The notes: generated by a model not told the origin, from the letters alone. A stretch of 64,000 nucleotides of DNA from Streptomyces luteolifulvus (GCF_008806595.1 NZ_VZRB01000003.1:124001-188000); one strand, 5' to 3'; shown: positions 24,539 through 35,343, counted from the stretch's first letter. Numbers and translations: made by a program.

Positions 24539-26047
24539 GTGAAGCCCTACAAGGCCTGCTCGTGCCGTGACCCGGAGACGAAGCGGCTGCTAGGAAAGAA
24601 GTGCCCTGACCTGCAGAAGAAGGGTCACGGCGGCTGGTTCGCCAGGTACGAGGCGCCCAAGTCTGCGGACGGGAAGCGCCGACAGCCGCGCATCGGCCCG
24701 TTCGACACGGAGCGGGAGTGCCGGCAAGAGCTCGCCAAGGTGCTCGGCACTGCCGCCAACCCGAAGGCGCACGACGAGCGGAAGACGACGCTCGGGGAGT
24801 ACCTCGAGCGCCGCTACGCCTGGCGGACGTCCGAGGCTGAGACGGGCGAGGGCCTGAAGAAGAGCACGCTCGACGCCGAACGCGAGGCCATCGACCTGTA
24901 CGGGAAGCCGGGGCTCGGTCACATCAAGGTCGTGGATCTCACGGACGAGCACTTCCGCGAGCTGTACGCGGCGATGCGGAAGCTCAACCGGCCGGAGGAG
25001 CAGGGCGATCGGTCGGAGATCCTGCGCCGCCTGAAGGATGTGCGGGCGACCCGCGACGGGAAGCGGCTGCACTCACGGCCGATCAGCGAGGGCCGCATCC
25101 GCCGCGTGCACGCGGTCCTGCACGGTGCCATGACGGACGCCGTGAAGCTGTCGAAGATCCGCCCGGACAACCCCACTGACGGGGTCTGGCGTTCGAAGGG
25201 TGGCAAGCGCAAGCAGGGCCGCGCGAAGCCCCTGCTGTGGACGGCCGAGCGCGTCGAGTCGTGGGAGAAGACCGGCAACGTCCCGGCGAAGGTGATGGTC
25301 TGGACGAGCGACCAGTGCGGCGCGTTCCTCGACTTCGCCGAGGCCGAAGGTGAGCGCCTGTACCCGGCGTTCCACCTCGATGCGCACTACGGGCCCCGCC
25401 GCGGCGAGCTCGTCGGCGCCGAGGAGAAAGACCTGAGCCTGGAGCGCCGGCGGCTGCACGTCCTGCAGTCCCAGTCCGATGACGAGCTGGACGACACGAA
25501 GACCGAAGCCGGGTATCGACAGATCCCCCTCGACGACGAGACGGTGCGCGTCCTGCGGGCCTGGCACAAGAGAAAGCTGGAGGAGCGGCTCGCTTGGGGC
25601 GAGGCGTACCAGGACGCCGGCCGCGTGTTCTCCTACGAGGACGGCACCGCGCTGAAGGCGGAGTACCTGTCGAGCCGCTTCCGGATCCTGATCGAGCGGT
25701 ACGGCAACATCCGCGCGAAGGCCGCCGAGAAGTGGTCGGTCGAGCGGATCGCGCGGAAGTACCGGACGACCGAAGCGGCCGTCGAGGTGGCCGTGCGGAT
25801 GCCGCTACCGCCCATCCGTTTCCATGATCTGCGTCACGGTGCGGCAACGATGTTGATCGCTGCAGGGGTCGACGACAAGTTCGTGTCGGAGGTCCTCGGC
25901 CACGCGTCGGTGTCCTTCACGAAGGACGTGTACGCGGTCGTCGCGGAGGAGTTGGCGGAGGACGCTACGCGGAAGATCGCGGCGTTCATCCCGCGCCAGA
26001 ATCGCCTTGCGGCGGTTGGTGCCAACAACGTGCCATCAAGGGGCTAA
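24539..26047 (+). CDS. int: Tyrosine site-specific integrase
   Basis: A 502-residue protein from GTG 24539, with a GGGGGGAG ribosome site inside the end of the XRE gene. The N-terminal arm-binding domain starts with CSCRDPETKRLLGKKCPDLQ. The catalytic part shows YGPRRGELVGAEEKDL (first Arg), FHDLRHGAATML (His-x-x-Arg), LGHASVSFTKDVY (second His and nucleophile Tyr). A 35-residue helical insert (WSVERIARKYRTTEAAVEVA) precedes the HxxR box and may be a helix-turn-helix insertion. The gene ends about 60 bases before the 3' end of tRNA-Ser(GCT), the usual arrangement for tRNA-targeting AICE integrases. Confidence 0.93.
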   Translation: MKPYKACSCRDPETKRLLGKKCPDLQKKGHGGWFARYEAPKSADGKRRQPRIGPFDTERECRQELAKVLGTAANPKAHDERKTTLGEYLERRYAWRTSEAETGEGLKKSTLDAEREAIDLYGKPGLGHIKVVDLTDEHFRELYAAMRKLNRPEEQGDRSEILRRLKDVRATRDGKRLHSRPISEGRIRRVHAVLHGAMTDAVKLSKIRPDNPTDGVWRSKGGKRKQGRAKPLLWTAERVESWEKTGNVPAKVMVWTSDQCGAFLDFAEAEGERLYPAFHLDAHYGPRRGELVGAEEKDLSLERRRLHVLQSQSDDELDDTKTEAGYRQIPLDDETVRVLRAWHKRKLEERLAWGEAYQDAGRVFSYEDGTALKAEYLSSRFRILIERYGNIRAKAAEKWSVERIARKYRTTEAAVEVAVRMPLPPIRFHDLRHGAATMLIAAGVDDKFVSEVLGHASVSFTKDVYAVVAEELAEDATRKIAAFIPRQNRLAAVGANNVPSRG

Positions 26048-26067
26048 AAGTGCCTCTGAAAGCAACT

Positions 26068-26101
26068 CAGGGAGCTCAGCCGTATGTGGCCGAACTCCCT
26101 G
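26068..26101. terminator. Hairpin between integrase and tRNA-Ser
   Basis: CAGGGAG (26068-26074) pairs with CTCCCTG (26095-26101), with an inner GCC/GGC pairing. It lies between the converging int gene and tRNA and may terminate both transcripts. Confidence 0.55.
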
Positions 26102-26110
26102 GTCAGGTGG

Positions 26111-26201
26111 CGGAGGCGGAGGGATTTGAACCCTCGATGGGCTTTAAGGCCCAAACCGCATTAGCAGTGCGGCGCCATAGACCGGACTAGGCGACGCCTC
26201 C
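26111..26201 (-). tRNA. tRNA-Ser(GCT), attachment site of the element
   Basis: On the minus strand the acceptor arms GGAGGCG (26201-26195) and CGCCTCC (26118-26112) pair. The anticodon loop CTGCTAA gives anticodon GCT. GGTTCGAATCC is the T arm, and a long variable arm marks serine. The discriminator is G at 26111, and an encoded CCA follows (26110-26108). The integrase points at the 3' end, so the crossover core should lie within the 3' half of this gene. The matching repeat must be left of the window. Confidence 0.95.
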
Positions 26202-26413
26202 AGCACAGCCGCCCGCGCGAGCGCGAGTGGTGTGTGCAGATGATGACACAGTCGAGCGTGCTGTCACCAATCGCCTCCCACGGTACTAGGCGGGCGGGCG
26301 GCAGGGCAAAGCCGTTGCCGGTGTCGGCACGGGGCCGACACGGGTCGGCACAGATCGGCACGGGGTCGGACAGCGGCGCGCAACGTCCGGGCGTGCGCCG
26401 CGTTAGTCAGGTC

Positions 26414-27052
26414 ATGTCGCAGGTCAGTCGTTCTCGCCGCCCCTCCGGCCCGGCCCGTCTCGCACGGCTCCGCCGGCTCCTCGTCTCCGCCGCCGCCTCC
26501 CTCGCCGTCGTCGGTTCCACGGCTGCGGCCCCTGAGGCCGCCGCCCTCGCGCCGCCCCCCGTCCGGGACGAGGACCGAGCGCCAAGCGATCACCTCACCG
26601 GGACCGGGACCGGAGCCGGAAGCGGAGCGGGAGCCGGAGCCCGAACCGGAACCGGAACCGGAAGGGATCGTCTCCCCGGCATCGGGCGGGATCACCTCGC
26701 CCACGGCGCAGCGGGACAGGACCGGCTCGTCGTCACCGTGCGGCACGCGGGACGCGGGGCCGACGGGACGTATGTGGTGCGCTGCCATCCCAGTCGCGGC
26801 AGCCACCCCGACGCCCGCGGGGCGTGCGCTGTGCTCGACCGGAACACGCGGTGGGGGCGGGACACCTTCGCGCCCGTGCCGGAGGGCAGCTTCTGCACCA
26901 TGCAGTACGGCGGGCCGGCCACCGCGCATGTCACCGGGACCTGGGCCGGACGCCCCGTCGACGCGTGGTTCGACCGCGGCGACGGGTGCCGGATCGCCCG
27001 GTGGGACCGGTTCGTGCCGCTGCTGCCCGCGCTCGGATCCCGGTCCTCGTAG
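26414..27052 (+). CDS. Streptomyces subtilisin inhibitor (SSI)-family secreted protein
   Basis: A 212-residue secreted protein from ATG 26414, with an Arg-rich then hydrophobic signal peptide (to about residue 36). A 50-residue linker of Gly/Thr/Ala/Arg follows. The inhibitor domain (about residues 98-205) has VRCHPSRGSHPDARGAC and CTMQYGGPATAHVTGTW with FDRGDGC. The four cysteines match the two disulfides of SSI, and Met in CTMQY is at the expected reactive site. Normal SSI precursors are about 145 residues; the repeat-encoded linker (about 26,597-26,665, GGAACC-type hexamers) makes this one longer. It probably inhibits extracellular serine proteases. Confidence 0.85.
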   Translation: MSQVSRSRRPSGPARLARLRRLLVSAAASLAVVGSTAAAPEAAALAPPPVRDEDRAPSDHLTGTGTGAGSGAGAGARTGTGTGRDRLPGIGRDHLAHGAAGQDRLVVTVRHAGRGADGTYVVRCHPSRGSHPDARGACAVLDRNTRWGRDTFAPVPEGSFCTMQYGGPATAHVTGTWAGRPVDAWFDRGDGCRIARWDRFVPLLPALGSRSS

Positions 27053-27335
27053 CGGCGCCGGAGCGGCGTCGTAGAGGGGTCCGGGCGATGGGGACACGGC
27101 GGCTTCACCGGCATTTCACGGCGGAATCCCCGGTCCCGTAAGAGTCCGGCGAAGGTGTTGCGGAGCGACAGCATGCGGTCACACGTTCTGCTTCACTTCC
27201 TCGTGCGACCTCCCTCTCATCCGGCGTCGCGAGCGCAACCACTGCGCTTAGACTCGCTCGCGTGACACGTTGCGGGCCGGTTGGCAAGATGGCCCACGCG
27301 GTCGGCAAGATGCGGTAACAGGGAGGAAGCGTCTC

Positions 27336-30300
27336 GTGAGCAGCAGGCCATCCCGAGGCGCTGCTCGCCTCGCAGCCATACTCGACGCGCTCCCCGACGC
27401 GTTGGTGCTGGTCAACGCCAATGGCACCGTCGTCAACGCGAACACGATCGCACTCGAGGCCTTCGAGGCGCCCGGCACCGCTCTGGTCGGCCGGGGGCTG
27501 CTCGATCTGCTCCCGCAGTTCGACTCCAAGCTGATCCCCGGTTCCATGCGACGGCCCGACCACATGGGCCCGCGCGGCCGCACCAAGCCGACCCGGATGA
27601 TCGCCCGGCGCACCGACGGGAGCGAGTTCCCGGTCGAGGTCACGAGCGCGAACCTGGAGAACGGGCAGCAGGCCTACGACAGCTATGGCCAGGCCGCCGA
27701 CGAACTGCTGATGCTCGTCGTACGCGATCTGTCCGGGACCGTCGACACCGAGGCCGAGCTGGCGCGTTCGCAGCGGCAGACCGAGATGATCCTGCGGGCC
27801 GCGTCGGAGGGGGTCGTCGGGACGGACACGGACGGGCGGATCGTCCTCGTCAATCCCGCCGCCGCCCAGATCCTGGGCTACCGGGCCAGCGACCTCGGCG
27901 GCCGCGAGCTGCACACGCTCGTGCTGCACTCGCGCGCCGACGGTTCCCCCTTCCCGTACGAGGAGTCGCCGCTCGCCGACACCCTGCGCTCCGGGCGCAA
28001 GCACCGGGTGCGCGGTCAGGTGCTGTTCGCCAAGAACGGCGGCAAGGTGTCGGTCGATCTGACGACCGCGCCCGTCCGCGACGGCGACCAGCTCGTCGGC
28101 GCCGTGATGACCTTCACCGACCGGCGGCCGTACGAGAAGCTCACCGAGGAGAAGGCGGCCGGGGAGAAGCGGCACCAGGAGGAGCGGGAGCGGCTGGAGG
28201 AGGAGCACGCCTCCGAGCTCACCGCCCTGCGCCAGAAGCAGGTGACGGAGCTGGAGGAACTGGGCGAGCAGCACGAGGAGGAGCTCGCCGCGGGCGAGGA
28301 GCGGTACGCGGCGCTCGGCGAGCGCGAGAAGGACCGGTACGAGGCGCTGGCCGCCCGCCATGACCAGCTGCTGACGCTGCTCGGCGGCTCACTGCGCGGG
28401 CCCCTCGACGAACTGCGCCGCGAGCTGGCCGCACTGGCCGCCGACGACGCCGGGCAGTTGTGGCCCGAGGCCAACCAGGTGCTGCACCATCTGTCGGCCG
28501 GCTACTCGCGTATCACCACCCTCATCGACAACGTCCTCGGCTACCAGCGCCTCGACGTCGGCGCGCAGGACGTCGCCCGTACGAAGGTGATGCTCGACTC
28601 GGTCGTCGCGGCCGGCGTCGACGGGGCCGTGGAGCTCATCGGGCCCGGGCGGGTGCAGTTCGCCGTGCACGCCCCGCCCATCGAGGCCGAGGTCGACCAG
28701 CAGCTGCTCGCCACGGCGCTGGCCCATCTCGTCGCCGATGTCGCCGGCGTCGACGCGACCGGCAACGCGCCCGTGTCCACGGGCGGTTACATGGACAACA
28801 CCGTCGTCGTGGCGGCGGCGCAGCGCGGCGAGGTCGTACGGATCGAGGTGCGCGGGCCGTATGCCGGGGGAGATCCGGTGCACGAGCCGATCGTGCGCGG
28901 CATCGTGCGCGCCCACGGCGGAGTGCTGCAGACGCACGAGGTGCCGGGCATGAGCGGCAGTGCTTACGTGCTCGAAGTGCCGATCGGCGGCGGGGCGGGG
29001 GCCGTTGCGGCCAACGTCCAGGCCGCGCAGGACCAGCCGCCGGCTCTGGCGCCGGGCGCTTCGGGGTCCTCGGGCGGCCTGCCCGAGCAGACCTCCGGTG
29101 GCAGGGGGCGGCGGCGGGCCCGGCGCTCCTCCGTGGACGCCTTCCTGGAGAGCGAGGTCCCGGGCGAGGATCCGGGCGAGGGGCCGGGCGGTGCGGAGCC
29201 GCAGGGCGGCGCGCCCACCGGACGGCGCCGGCGGCGGACCGCCGAGCCGGACACCACGCCGGTTCCCGCGCAGGCGTCGGCGGGCGCCACGGAGACCACT
29301 GCTTCCAGCGGTACCGGACGGCGCCGTGGCCGCTCCGCCGAGGATGCCGCCACCCCCGCCGAGGGTGCCGTCGTCATGGCCGCCGAGCACGCCGCGGGAA
29401 CAGCGGCGGCCGGAACGGGACTGGGCGGGACCGTGCCGCCGCAGGGTGTGCCCGCGCCCGGCGGACGGCGTGCCCGGCACGGCGCCGGGGAACAGAACGC
29501 CCTGCCGCCGGCGCTGCCCGCGGCTTCCGCGGAACCGGCGCGGACCGCCGTGTCCGCTCCCGGTGAGGGCGGCCCGGCGAGCGGACGCCGCCGGCGTGCC
29601 CTGGCCGCCGCGTCGGAACGTGCCGCCGCGCAGGAGGCGGCTCCCCGTACGGTGTTCGCCCTGCCGCCCGCCGGGGCGGACCGCCCGTCCGGCGCCCCGG
29701 ACGTGGCGGGGCAGGGCGGAAAGCAGGCGCCGGCGCCGGGCCTCGTGCAGATTCCCGGTCCGGGTGTCCCCGGTGACGGCCTCGTCGACGCGGGCCGGCA
29801 CGACGCCGTGCCGCACGACCAGTCCGACGACCACACCCCGCCGCAGCCGCACCCCACCACCGCGCCGACGGGGCGACGCCGACGCGTCGTGGCCCAGCCG
29901 GAGACCCCGGGCCAGGGAACGCCCCTCGCCGGTGGGGTGGGTCCGCAGACCGTGCCCGCGCAGGGCACCGGCGCTCAGGGCGTTCCGGTGACGGCAGCGG
30001 AGACGGCCGGCGTACCGGGGGCTCCCGGGCAGCCGGTCCCGGCGCAGGGTGCCGCCGCGCAGCCGGGGCCCGCTCCGGTGCAGCCGGGCCAGGCACCCGG
30101 CGTCCCCGTGAACGCTTCCGGGCAGCTCGGCCTGCCCGCCCAGGCGGCGCCCGCCCAGCCCGCGCCCTCTCAGGGCGTCCCCGCACAGTCGGGACCGGCC
30201 CAGCCCGGCGCCGGCGAGCCGCTGCCGGCCGAGGCGGCCACGGCTCAGCCCGTTCCGGCCCCTCAGCCATGGCCCGCCGCCGACGGCACCCCGGGCGCCG

Positions 30301-31634
30301 GCACGCCCGTACCGGCGAGCGGCGCCGCCACTCCCGTACCACCGCAGTCGAACCACCCGCAGACGGACCGGGCACCGCAGGCCCAGGCCGCGCAGCCCGC
30401 GTCCACCCCGTCCTCGGGCACCCCCCTGCCTCCCGAGGCCGCGGCCCCGCAGCCGCCGCGCGCGGCTCAGCCGCTTCCCGCCGAGGCCTCGGCGGCGGCC
30501 GCGCCGGTCGATCCGAACTCGACGCAGGGCCGGGCGATCAGTGTGCGGACGCTGGGGCAGGGCGTGCCGTTCACCCGGCAGGCCGCCCAGGTGCAGCAGC
30601 CGCAGTCGTCGGCCACGCCTCCCCCGCACCAGACGAACGGTTCGGGCCGCCGTCGCAAGCTCGGCACGCCGCCCGACCCCGCCGCCGGGCGCCCGCATCC
30701 GCAGGGCGAGCAGTCCCCGACGCCACCGCAGCCGTCCCTGGGCGGACAGTCCCGGCCGGAGCAGGCGGTCGAGGCCGCCGGACGGTCGTATGCGATAGGC
30801 GCACCGGACGAGAACGCCGCCGAGGGGCCCGAACCGCTCGACGGTCCCGGCGGGGCCATCGAGGTGGCGGACACCCCGCGGCCGCAGCCGATGGACGACG
30901 AGCTGCCCCCGGAGCCGCTGGACAACCCGCGCCGGCTGCTGGTGTGGCCCGCGCCGGACGTCACCACCCAGCAGGCGCTGAGCGACCGCGGCTACCGGCC
31001 CGTCATCGTGCACTCGCGCGAGGAGGTCGACGCGCAGATCGCGGCGTTCCCCGCCGCGCTGTTCGTCGACCCGCTGACCGGGCCGATCACCCGCACCGCG
31101 CTCCAGTCGCTGCGGCAGGCCGCCGTGGCAGCGGAGGTGCCGGTCCTGGTCACCGCCGGGCTCGGGCAGGCGACCCGGGAGGCGGCGTACGGAGCCGACC
31201 CCGCCGTGCTGCTGAAGGCGCTCGCGCCGCGCGACACCGAGCAGCATCCGCCGCGCGTGCTGCTGATCGAGGAGCACGCGGAGATCGCGCTGGCGCTGAC
31301 TGCGACGCTGGAGCGACGCGGGATGCAGGTGGCCCGTGCGGCCAGCGACGCCGACGCGGTGACGCTGGCGGGACAGCTGCGGCCGAACCTGGTCGTGATG
31401 GATCTGATGCAGGTGCACCGGCGCCAGGCCGGGTTCTCCGGGATCATCGACTGGCTGCGCGCGAACGGTCAGCTCAACCGCACCCCGCTGGTCGTCTACA
31501 CGGCCGCCGTCGACCAGGCCGACCTGCCGCGGCTGGCCTCGGGCGAGACGGTGCTGTTCCTCGCGGAGCGGTCCACCAGCACCGAGGTGCAGAGCCGGAT
31601 CGTCGACCTGCTGGCGCGGATCGGCATCAACTAG
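27336..31634 (+). CDS. Large PAS-coiled-coil-receiver signalling protein (degenerate histidine kinase)
   Basis: A 1,432-residue cytoplasmic protein from GTG 27336 (GGGAGGAAG upstream). Two PAS domains (about residues 10-120 and 150-265) are followed by a Glu/Arg coiled coil (270-350) and a kinase-like region where LLGGSLRGPLDELRRELAAL replaces the usual His-containing H box. A weak HATPase-like part runs to about 580. A Pro/Ala/Gln linker of some 600 residues carries seven short GRRRR-type basic motifs. The end holds two receiver-like domains; the last has VLLIEEH and NLVVMDLMQ, keeping an Asp but no clear conserved Lys. It is probably a signal integrator or scaffold rather than a classic kinase. 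Confidence 0.8.
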   Translation: MSSRPSRGAARLAAILDALPDALVLVNANGTVVNANTIALEAFEAPGTALVGRGLLDLLPQFDSKLIPGSMRRPDHMGPRGRTKPTRMIARRTDGSEFPVEVTSANLENGQQAYDSYGQAADELLMLVVRDLSGTVDTEAELARSQRQTEMILRAASEGVVGTDTDGRIVLVNPAAAQILGYRASDLGGRELHTLVLHSRADGSPFPYEESPLADTLRSGRKHRVRGQVLFAKNGGKVSVDLTTAPVRDGDQLVGAVMTFTDRRPYEKLTEEKAAGEKRHQEERERLEEEHASELTALRQKQVTELEELGEQHEEELAAGEERYAALGEREKDRYEALAARHDQLLTLLGGSLRGPLDELRRELAALAADDAGQLWPEANQVLHHLSAGYSRITTLIDNVLGYQRLDVGAQDVARTKVMLDSVVAAGVDGAVELIGPGRVQFAVHAPPIEAEVDQQLLATALAHLVADVAGVDATGNAPVSTGGYMDNTVVVAAAQRGEVVRIEVRGPYAGGDPVHEPIVRGIVRAHGGVLQTHEVPGMSGSAYVLEVPIGGGAGAVAANVQAAQDQPPALAPGASGSSGGLPEQTSGGRGRRRARRSSVDAFLESEVPGEDPGEGPGGAEPQGGAPTGRRRRRTAEPDTTPVPAQASAGATETTASSGTGRRRGRSAEDAATPAEGAVVMAAEHAAGTAAAGTGLGGTVPPQGVPAPGGRRARHGAGEQNALPPALPAASAEPARTAVSAPGEGGPASGRRRRALAAASERAAAQEAAPRTVFALPPAGADRPSGAPDVAGQGGKQAPAPGLVQIPGPGVPGDGLVDAGRHDAVPHDQSDDHTPPQPHPTTAPTGRRRRVVAQPETPGQGTPLAGGVGPQTVPAQGTGAQGVPVTAAETAGVPGAPGQPVPAQGAAAQPGPAPVQPGQAPGVPVNASGQLGLPAQAAPAQPAPSQGVPAQSGPAQPGAGEPLPAEAATAQPVPAPQPWPAADGTPGAGTPVPASGAATPVPPQSNHPQTDRAPQAQAAQPASTPSSGTPLPPEAAAPQPPRAAQPLPAEASAAAAPVDPNSTQGRAISVRTLGQGVPFTRQAAQVQQPQSSATPPPHQTNGSGRRRKLGTPPDPAAGRPHPQGEQSPTPPQPSLGGQSRPEQAVEAAGRSYAIGAPDENAAEGPEPLDGPGGAIEVADTPRPQPMDDELPPEPLDNPRRLLVWPAPDVTTQQALSDRGYRPVIVHSREEVDAQIAAFPAALFVDPLTGPITRTALQSLRQAAVAAEVPVLVTAGLGQATREAAYGADPAVLLKALAPRDTEQHPPRVLLIEEHAEIALALTATLERRGMQVARAASDADAVTLAGQLRPNLVVMDLMQVHRRQAGFSGIIDWLRANGQLNRTPLVVYTAAVDQADLPRLASGETVLFLAERSTSTEVQSRIVDLLARIGIN

Positions 31635-31647
31635 AAGCCGCTGACAT

Positions 31648-31689
31648 ACGCGTACGCCGGGCGGGGCTCAGGCCGCCCGGCGTACGCGT
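31648..31689. terminator. Very strong bidirectional hairpin
   Basis: A perfect 17-bp stem (31648-31664 with 31673-31689) and an eight-base loop between the plus gene ending at 31634 and the minus gene ending at 31697. Confidence 0.85.
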
Positions 31690-31696
31690 TCCGTCG

Positions 31697-33352
<1,656 letters not shown>

Positions 33353-33410
33353 GGCGTCCTCCCGGGGCGACATTGCCTACGCGGTAGTAAGGGTTCCGCA
33401 AATTCTGCGC

Positions 33411-33428
33411 ACATACCGCGCGGTATGT
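33411..33428. promoter_or_regulatory. 18-bp palindromic operator upstream of acyl-CoA ligase
   Basis: ACATACCGCGCGGTATGT is a perfect palindrome, 59 bases before the ligase start. A likely promoter (TTGCGG and TAGGCA on the minus strand) lies between it and the gene. A second small dyad CTAC-gcg-GTAG is at 33377-33387. TetR-type regulators of fatty-acid genes use sites like this. Confidence 0.65.
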
Positions 33429-33460
33429 CACTAGGGGAAGGAAAACTCGCCGGACCGGCG

Positions 33461-34030
33461 CTACCGCACAAGATCGAGTTCGGGGTCCTCGCGCAGCTTG
33501 CCCAGAGCCCTCGACACCGCCGATTTCACCGTGCCCACGGACACCCCGAGCACCGCCGCCGTCTGGACCTCGCTCAGGTCCTCGTAATACCTGAGGACCA
33601 CCATCGCCCGCTGCCGGTCCGGGAGTCTCATGATCGCCCGCCACATCGCGTCGTGCAGCGCCTGCCGCTCCGCCGGGTCGTCCCCGCCCGGCCGCGGCTC
33701 CGGCTCGGGGATCTCGTCGCACGCGAACTCGTCGACCTTGCGCTTGCGCCACTGCGAGGTCCGGGTGTTCAGCAGGGCCCGGCGCACATAGCCGTCGAGG
33801 GCACGATGGTCCTCGATGCGTTCCCAGGCGACGTACGTCTTGGTGAGCGCTGTCTGCAGCAGATCCTCCGCGTCGCTCTGGTTCGCCGTGAGCGACCGGG
33901 CGGTACGCAGCAGCACCGGCCGGCGAGCCCGCACGTACGAGGAGAACGACGGGTAGGCCGCGGGGTAGGCGCGGGTCGGCGTCGCCCACGTCGCGGCGTT
34001 CGAAGCGCTGGTGCAGACGGGTGTGGTCAT
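33461..34030 (-). CDS. SigE-family ECF RNA polymerase sigma factor
   Basis: A 189-residue protein from ATG 34030. Region 2 is FSSYVRARRPVLLRTARSLT with NQSDAEDLLQTALTKTYVAW. Region 4 is RLPDRQRAMVVLRYYEDLSE followed by the helix-turn-helix EVQTAAVLGVSVGTVKSAVS. This is the actinobacterial SigE family of short sigma factors. No anti-sigma gene adjoins it. A metal-type Cys is absent, so it is not a zinc-anti-sigma pair by sequence. Its targets are unknown. Confidence 0.88.
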   Translation of the reverse strand: MTTPVCTSASNAATWATPTRAYPAAYPSFSSYVRARRPVLLRTARSLTANQSDAEDLLQTALTKTYVAWERIEDHRALDGYVRRALLNTRTSQWRKRKVDEFACDEIPEPEPRPGGDDPAERQALHDAMWRAIMRLPDRQRAMVVLRYYEDLSEVQTAAVLGVSVGTVKSAVSRALGKLREDPELDLVR

Positions 34031-34176
34031 GGCTCCAAGCTATGAGCGAGGTGCCGCCCGGCGGATCGCCCGCAGGTGCCGAAGGATTGTCCGCCTCAGG
34101 TTGTAGGGAGGGGGCCGGCCAGACCTCCTGTAGGTGGACCGGCGGCCGGGTCTACTGCGGGATGTCCCCTGAGGGC

Positions 34177-35343
34177 TCAGTCGCCCGCCGCGAGCACCAG
34201 CCCCGACGTCGGCACCCCCGTCCCCGCCGTCACCAGGACCCGGCCGGCACCCGGTACCTGGTTCACCGCCGTCCCCCGCATCTGCCGTACCGCTTCCGCG
34301 ATCCCGTTCATCCCGTGGAGGTACGCCTCCCCCAACTGTCCCCCGTGGGTATTGAGCGGAAGCCGTTCTTCCGCCACGTGGTCCGCCGCCTCGCCCCTCG
34401 CACAGAAGCCGAACTCCTCCAGCTGCATCAGCACGAACGGCGTGAAGTGGTCGTAGAGGATCCCCACGTCGATGTCGGCCGGGGCGAGTCCCGAGGTGCG
34501 CCACAGCTGGCGGGCCACTACGCCCATCTCGGGCAGACCGGTCAGATCGTCCCGGTAGAAGCTGGTCATCTGCTCCTGCCCGCGCCCCGCGCCCTGCGCG
34601 GCCGCCGCGACGACGGCGGGCGGCTGCGGCAGGTCCCGGGCCCGCTCCACCGAGGTGACGACGAGCGCCTGTCCGCCGTCGGTCTCCTGACAGCAGTCGA
34701 GCAGCCGCAGAGGTTCGGCGATCCAGCGGGAGGCGGCATGGTCGGCGAGCGTGATGGGCCGACGGTGGAAGTAGGCCGCCGGGTTGGTCGCCGCGTACGC
34801 GCGGTCCACGACGGCCACGTGCCCGAACGCCTCCGGGGTCAGCCCGTAGGTGTGCAGATACCGCTGGGCCGCCATCGCCACCCAGGAGGCCGGTGTGAGC
34901 AGCCCGAACGGCAGGGACCAGCCGAGCGCCGCGCCCTCCGCCGAGGGCTCGCGGTGCTGCACTCCGGAGCCGAATCTGCGGCCCGACCGTTCGTTGAAGG
35001 CGCGGTAGCAGACCACCACCTCGGCCACACCGGTGGCGACGGCGAGCGCCGCCTGCTGGACGGTCGCGCAGGCCGCCCCGCCGCCGTAGTGCACCCGGGA
35101 GAAGAAGGACAGCTCGCGCATTCCGCAGGCCTGGGCCACGGTGATCTCCGGGCTGGTGTCCATCGTGAAGGTGACGAGGCCGTCCACGTCCCCGGGGGTC
35201 AGCCCCGCGTCGTCCAGCGCGGCCCGCACGGCCTCCACGGCCAGCCGCAGCTCGCTGCGCCCGGAGTCCTTGGAGAACTCGGTGGCTCCGATACCGACGA
35301 CCGCCGCCCGTCCGCCGAGCGTGTCCCGGGTCCGTACGCTCAT
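34177..35343 (-). CDS. Ltp2-like thiolase-fold aldolase / lipid-transfer protein
   Basis: A 388-residue protein from ATG 35343, overlapping the stop of the gene above. It has the thiolase fold pattern (AAVVGIGATEFSKDSGRSEL, VHYGGGAACATVQQAALAVA, LPLNTHGGQLGEAYLHGMNG). It matches the SCP-x/Ltp group, whose member Ltp2 carries out the retro-aldol cleavage that removes the last steroid side-chain carbons in Mycobacterium. In that system Ltp2 needs the DUF35 part of ChsH2. Here the next two genes upstream are ChsH1- and ChsH2-like in the same order, which strongly supports this role. The true substrate in this organism is unknown. Confidence 0.8.
   Translation of the reverse strand: MSVRTRDTLGGRAAVVGIGATEFSKDSGRSELRLAVEAVRAALDDAGLTPGDVDGLVTFTMDTSPEITVAQACGMRELSFFSRVHYGGGAACATVQQAALAVATGVAEVVVCYRAFNERSGRRFGSGVQHREPSAEGAALGWSLPFGLLTPASWVAMAAQRYLHTYGLTPEAFGHVAVVDRAYAATNPAAYFHRRPITLADHAASRWIAEPLRLLDCCQETDGGQALVVTSVERARDLPQPPAVVAAAAQGAGRGQEQMTSFYRDDLTGLPEMGVVARQLWRTSGLAPADIDVGILYDHFTPFVLMQLEEFGFCARGEAADHVAEERLPLNTHGGQLGEAYLHGMNGIAEAVRQMRGTAVNQVPGAGRVLVTAGTGVPTSGLVLAAGD

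Larger units (their letters stand above)
1..26150. mobile_element. AICE-like integrative conjugative element (right-hand part)
   Basis: The element carries a tyrosine integrase pointing at the 3' end of tRNA-Ser(GCT), two excisionase-like proteins, a primase-helicase pair with nearby iterons, four or more XRE-type regulators, an FtsK/TraB-type translocase and Spd-like membrane proteins. This is the standard toolkit of actinomycete integrative and conjugative elements. The left end and its tRNA repeat lie before position 1, so total length is unknown. The tape-measure block at 10,099-19,961 is not normal for an AICE. The right boundary is inferred to fall inside the tRNA gene. Confidence 0.88.

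Noticed and set aside
26597..26665. Hexamer repeats as a regulatory element
   Set aside because: They lie in frame within the SSI-family coding region and encode a simple linker.
28389..31418. Minus-strand frame of about 1,000 codons opposite the PAS protein
   Set aside because: Low-complexity Arg/Gly/Leu sequence with no motifs; the opposite strand encodes recognisable PAS and receiver domains.
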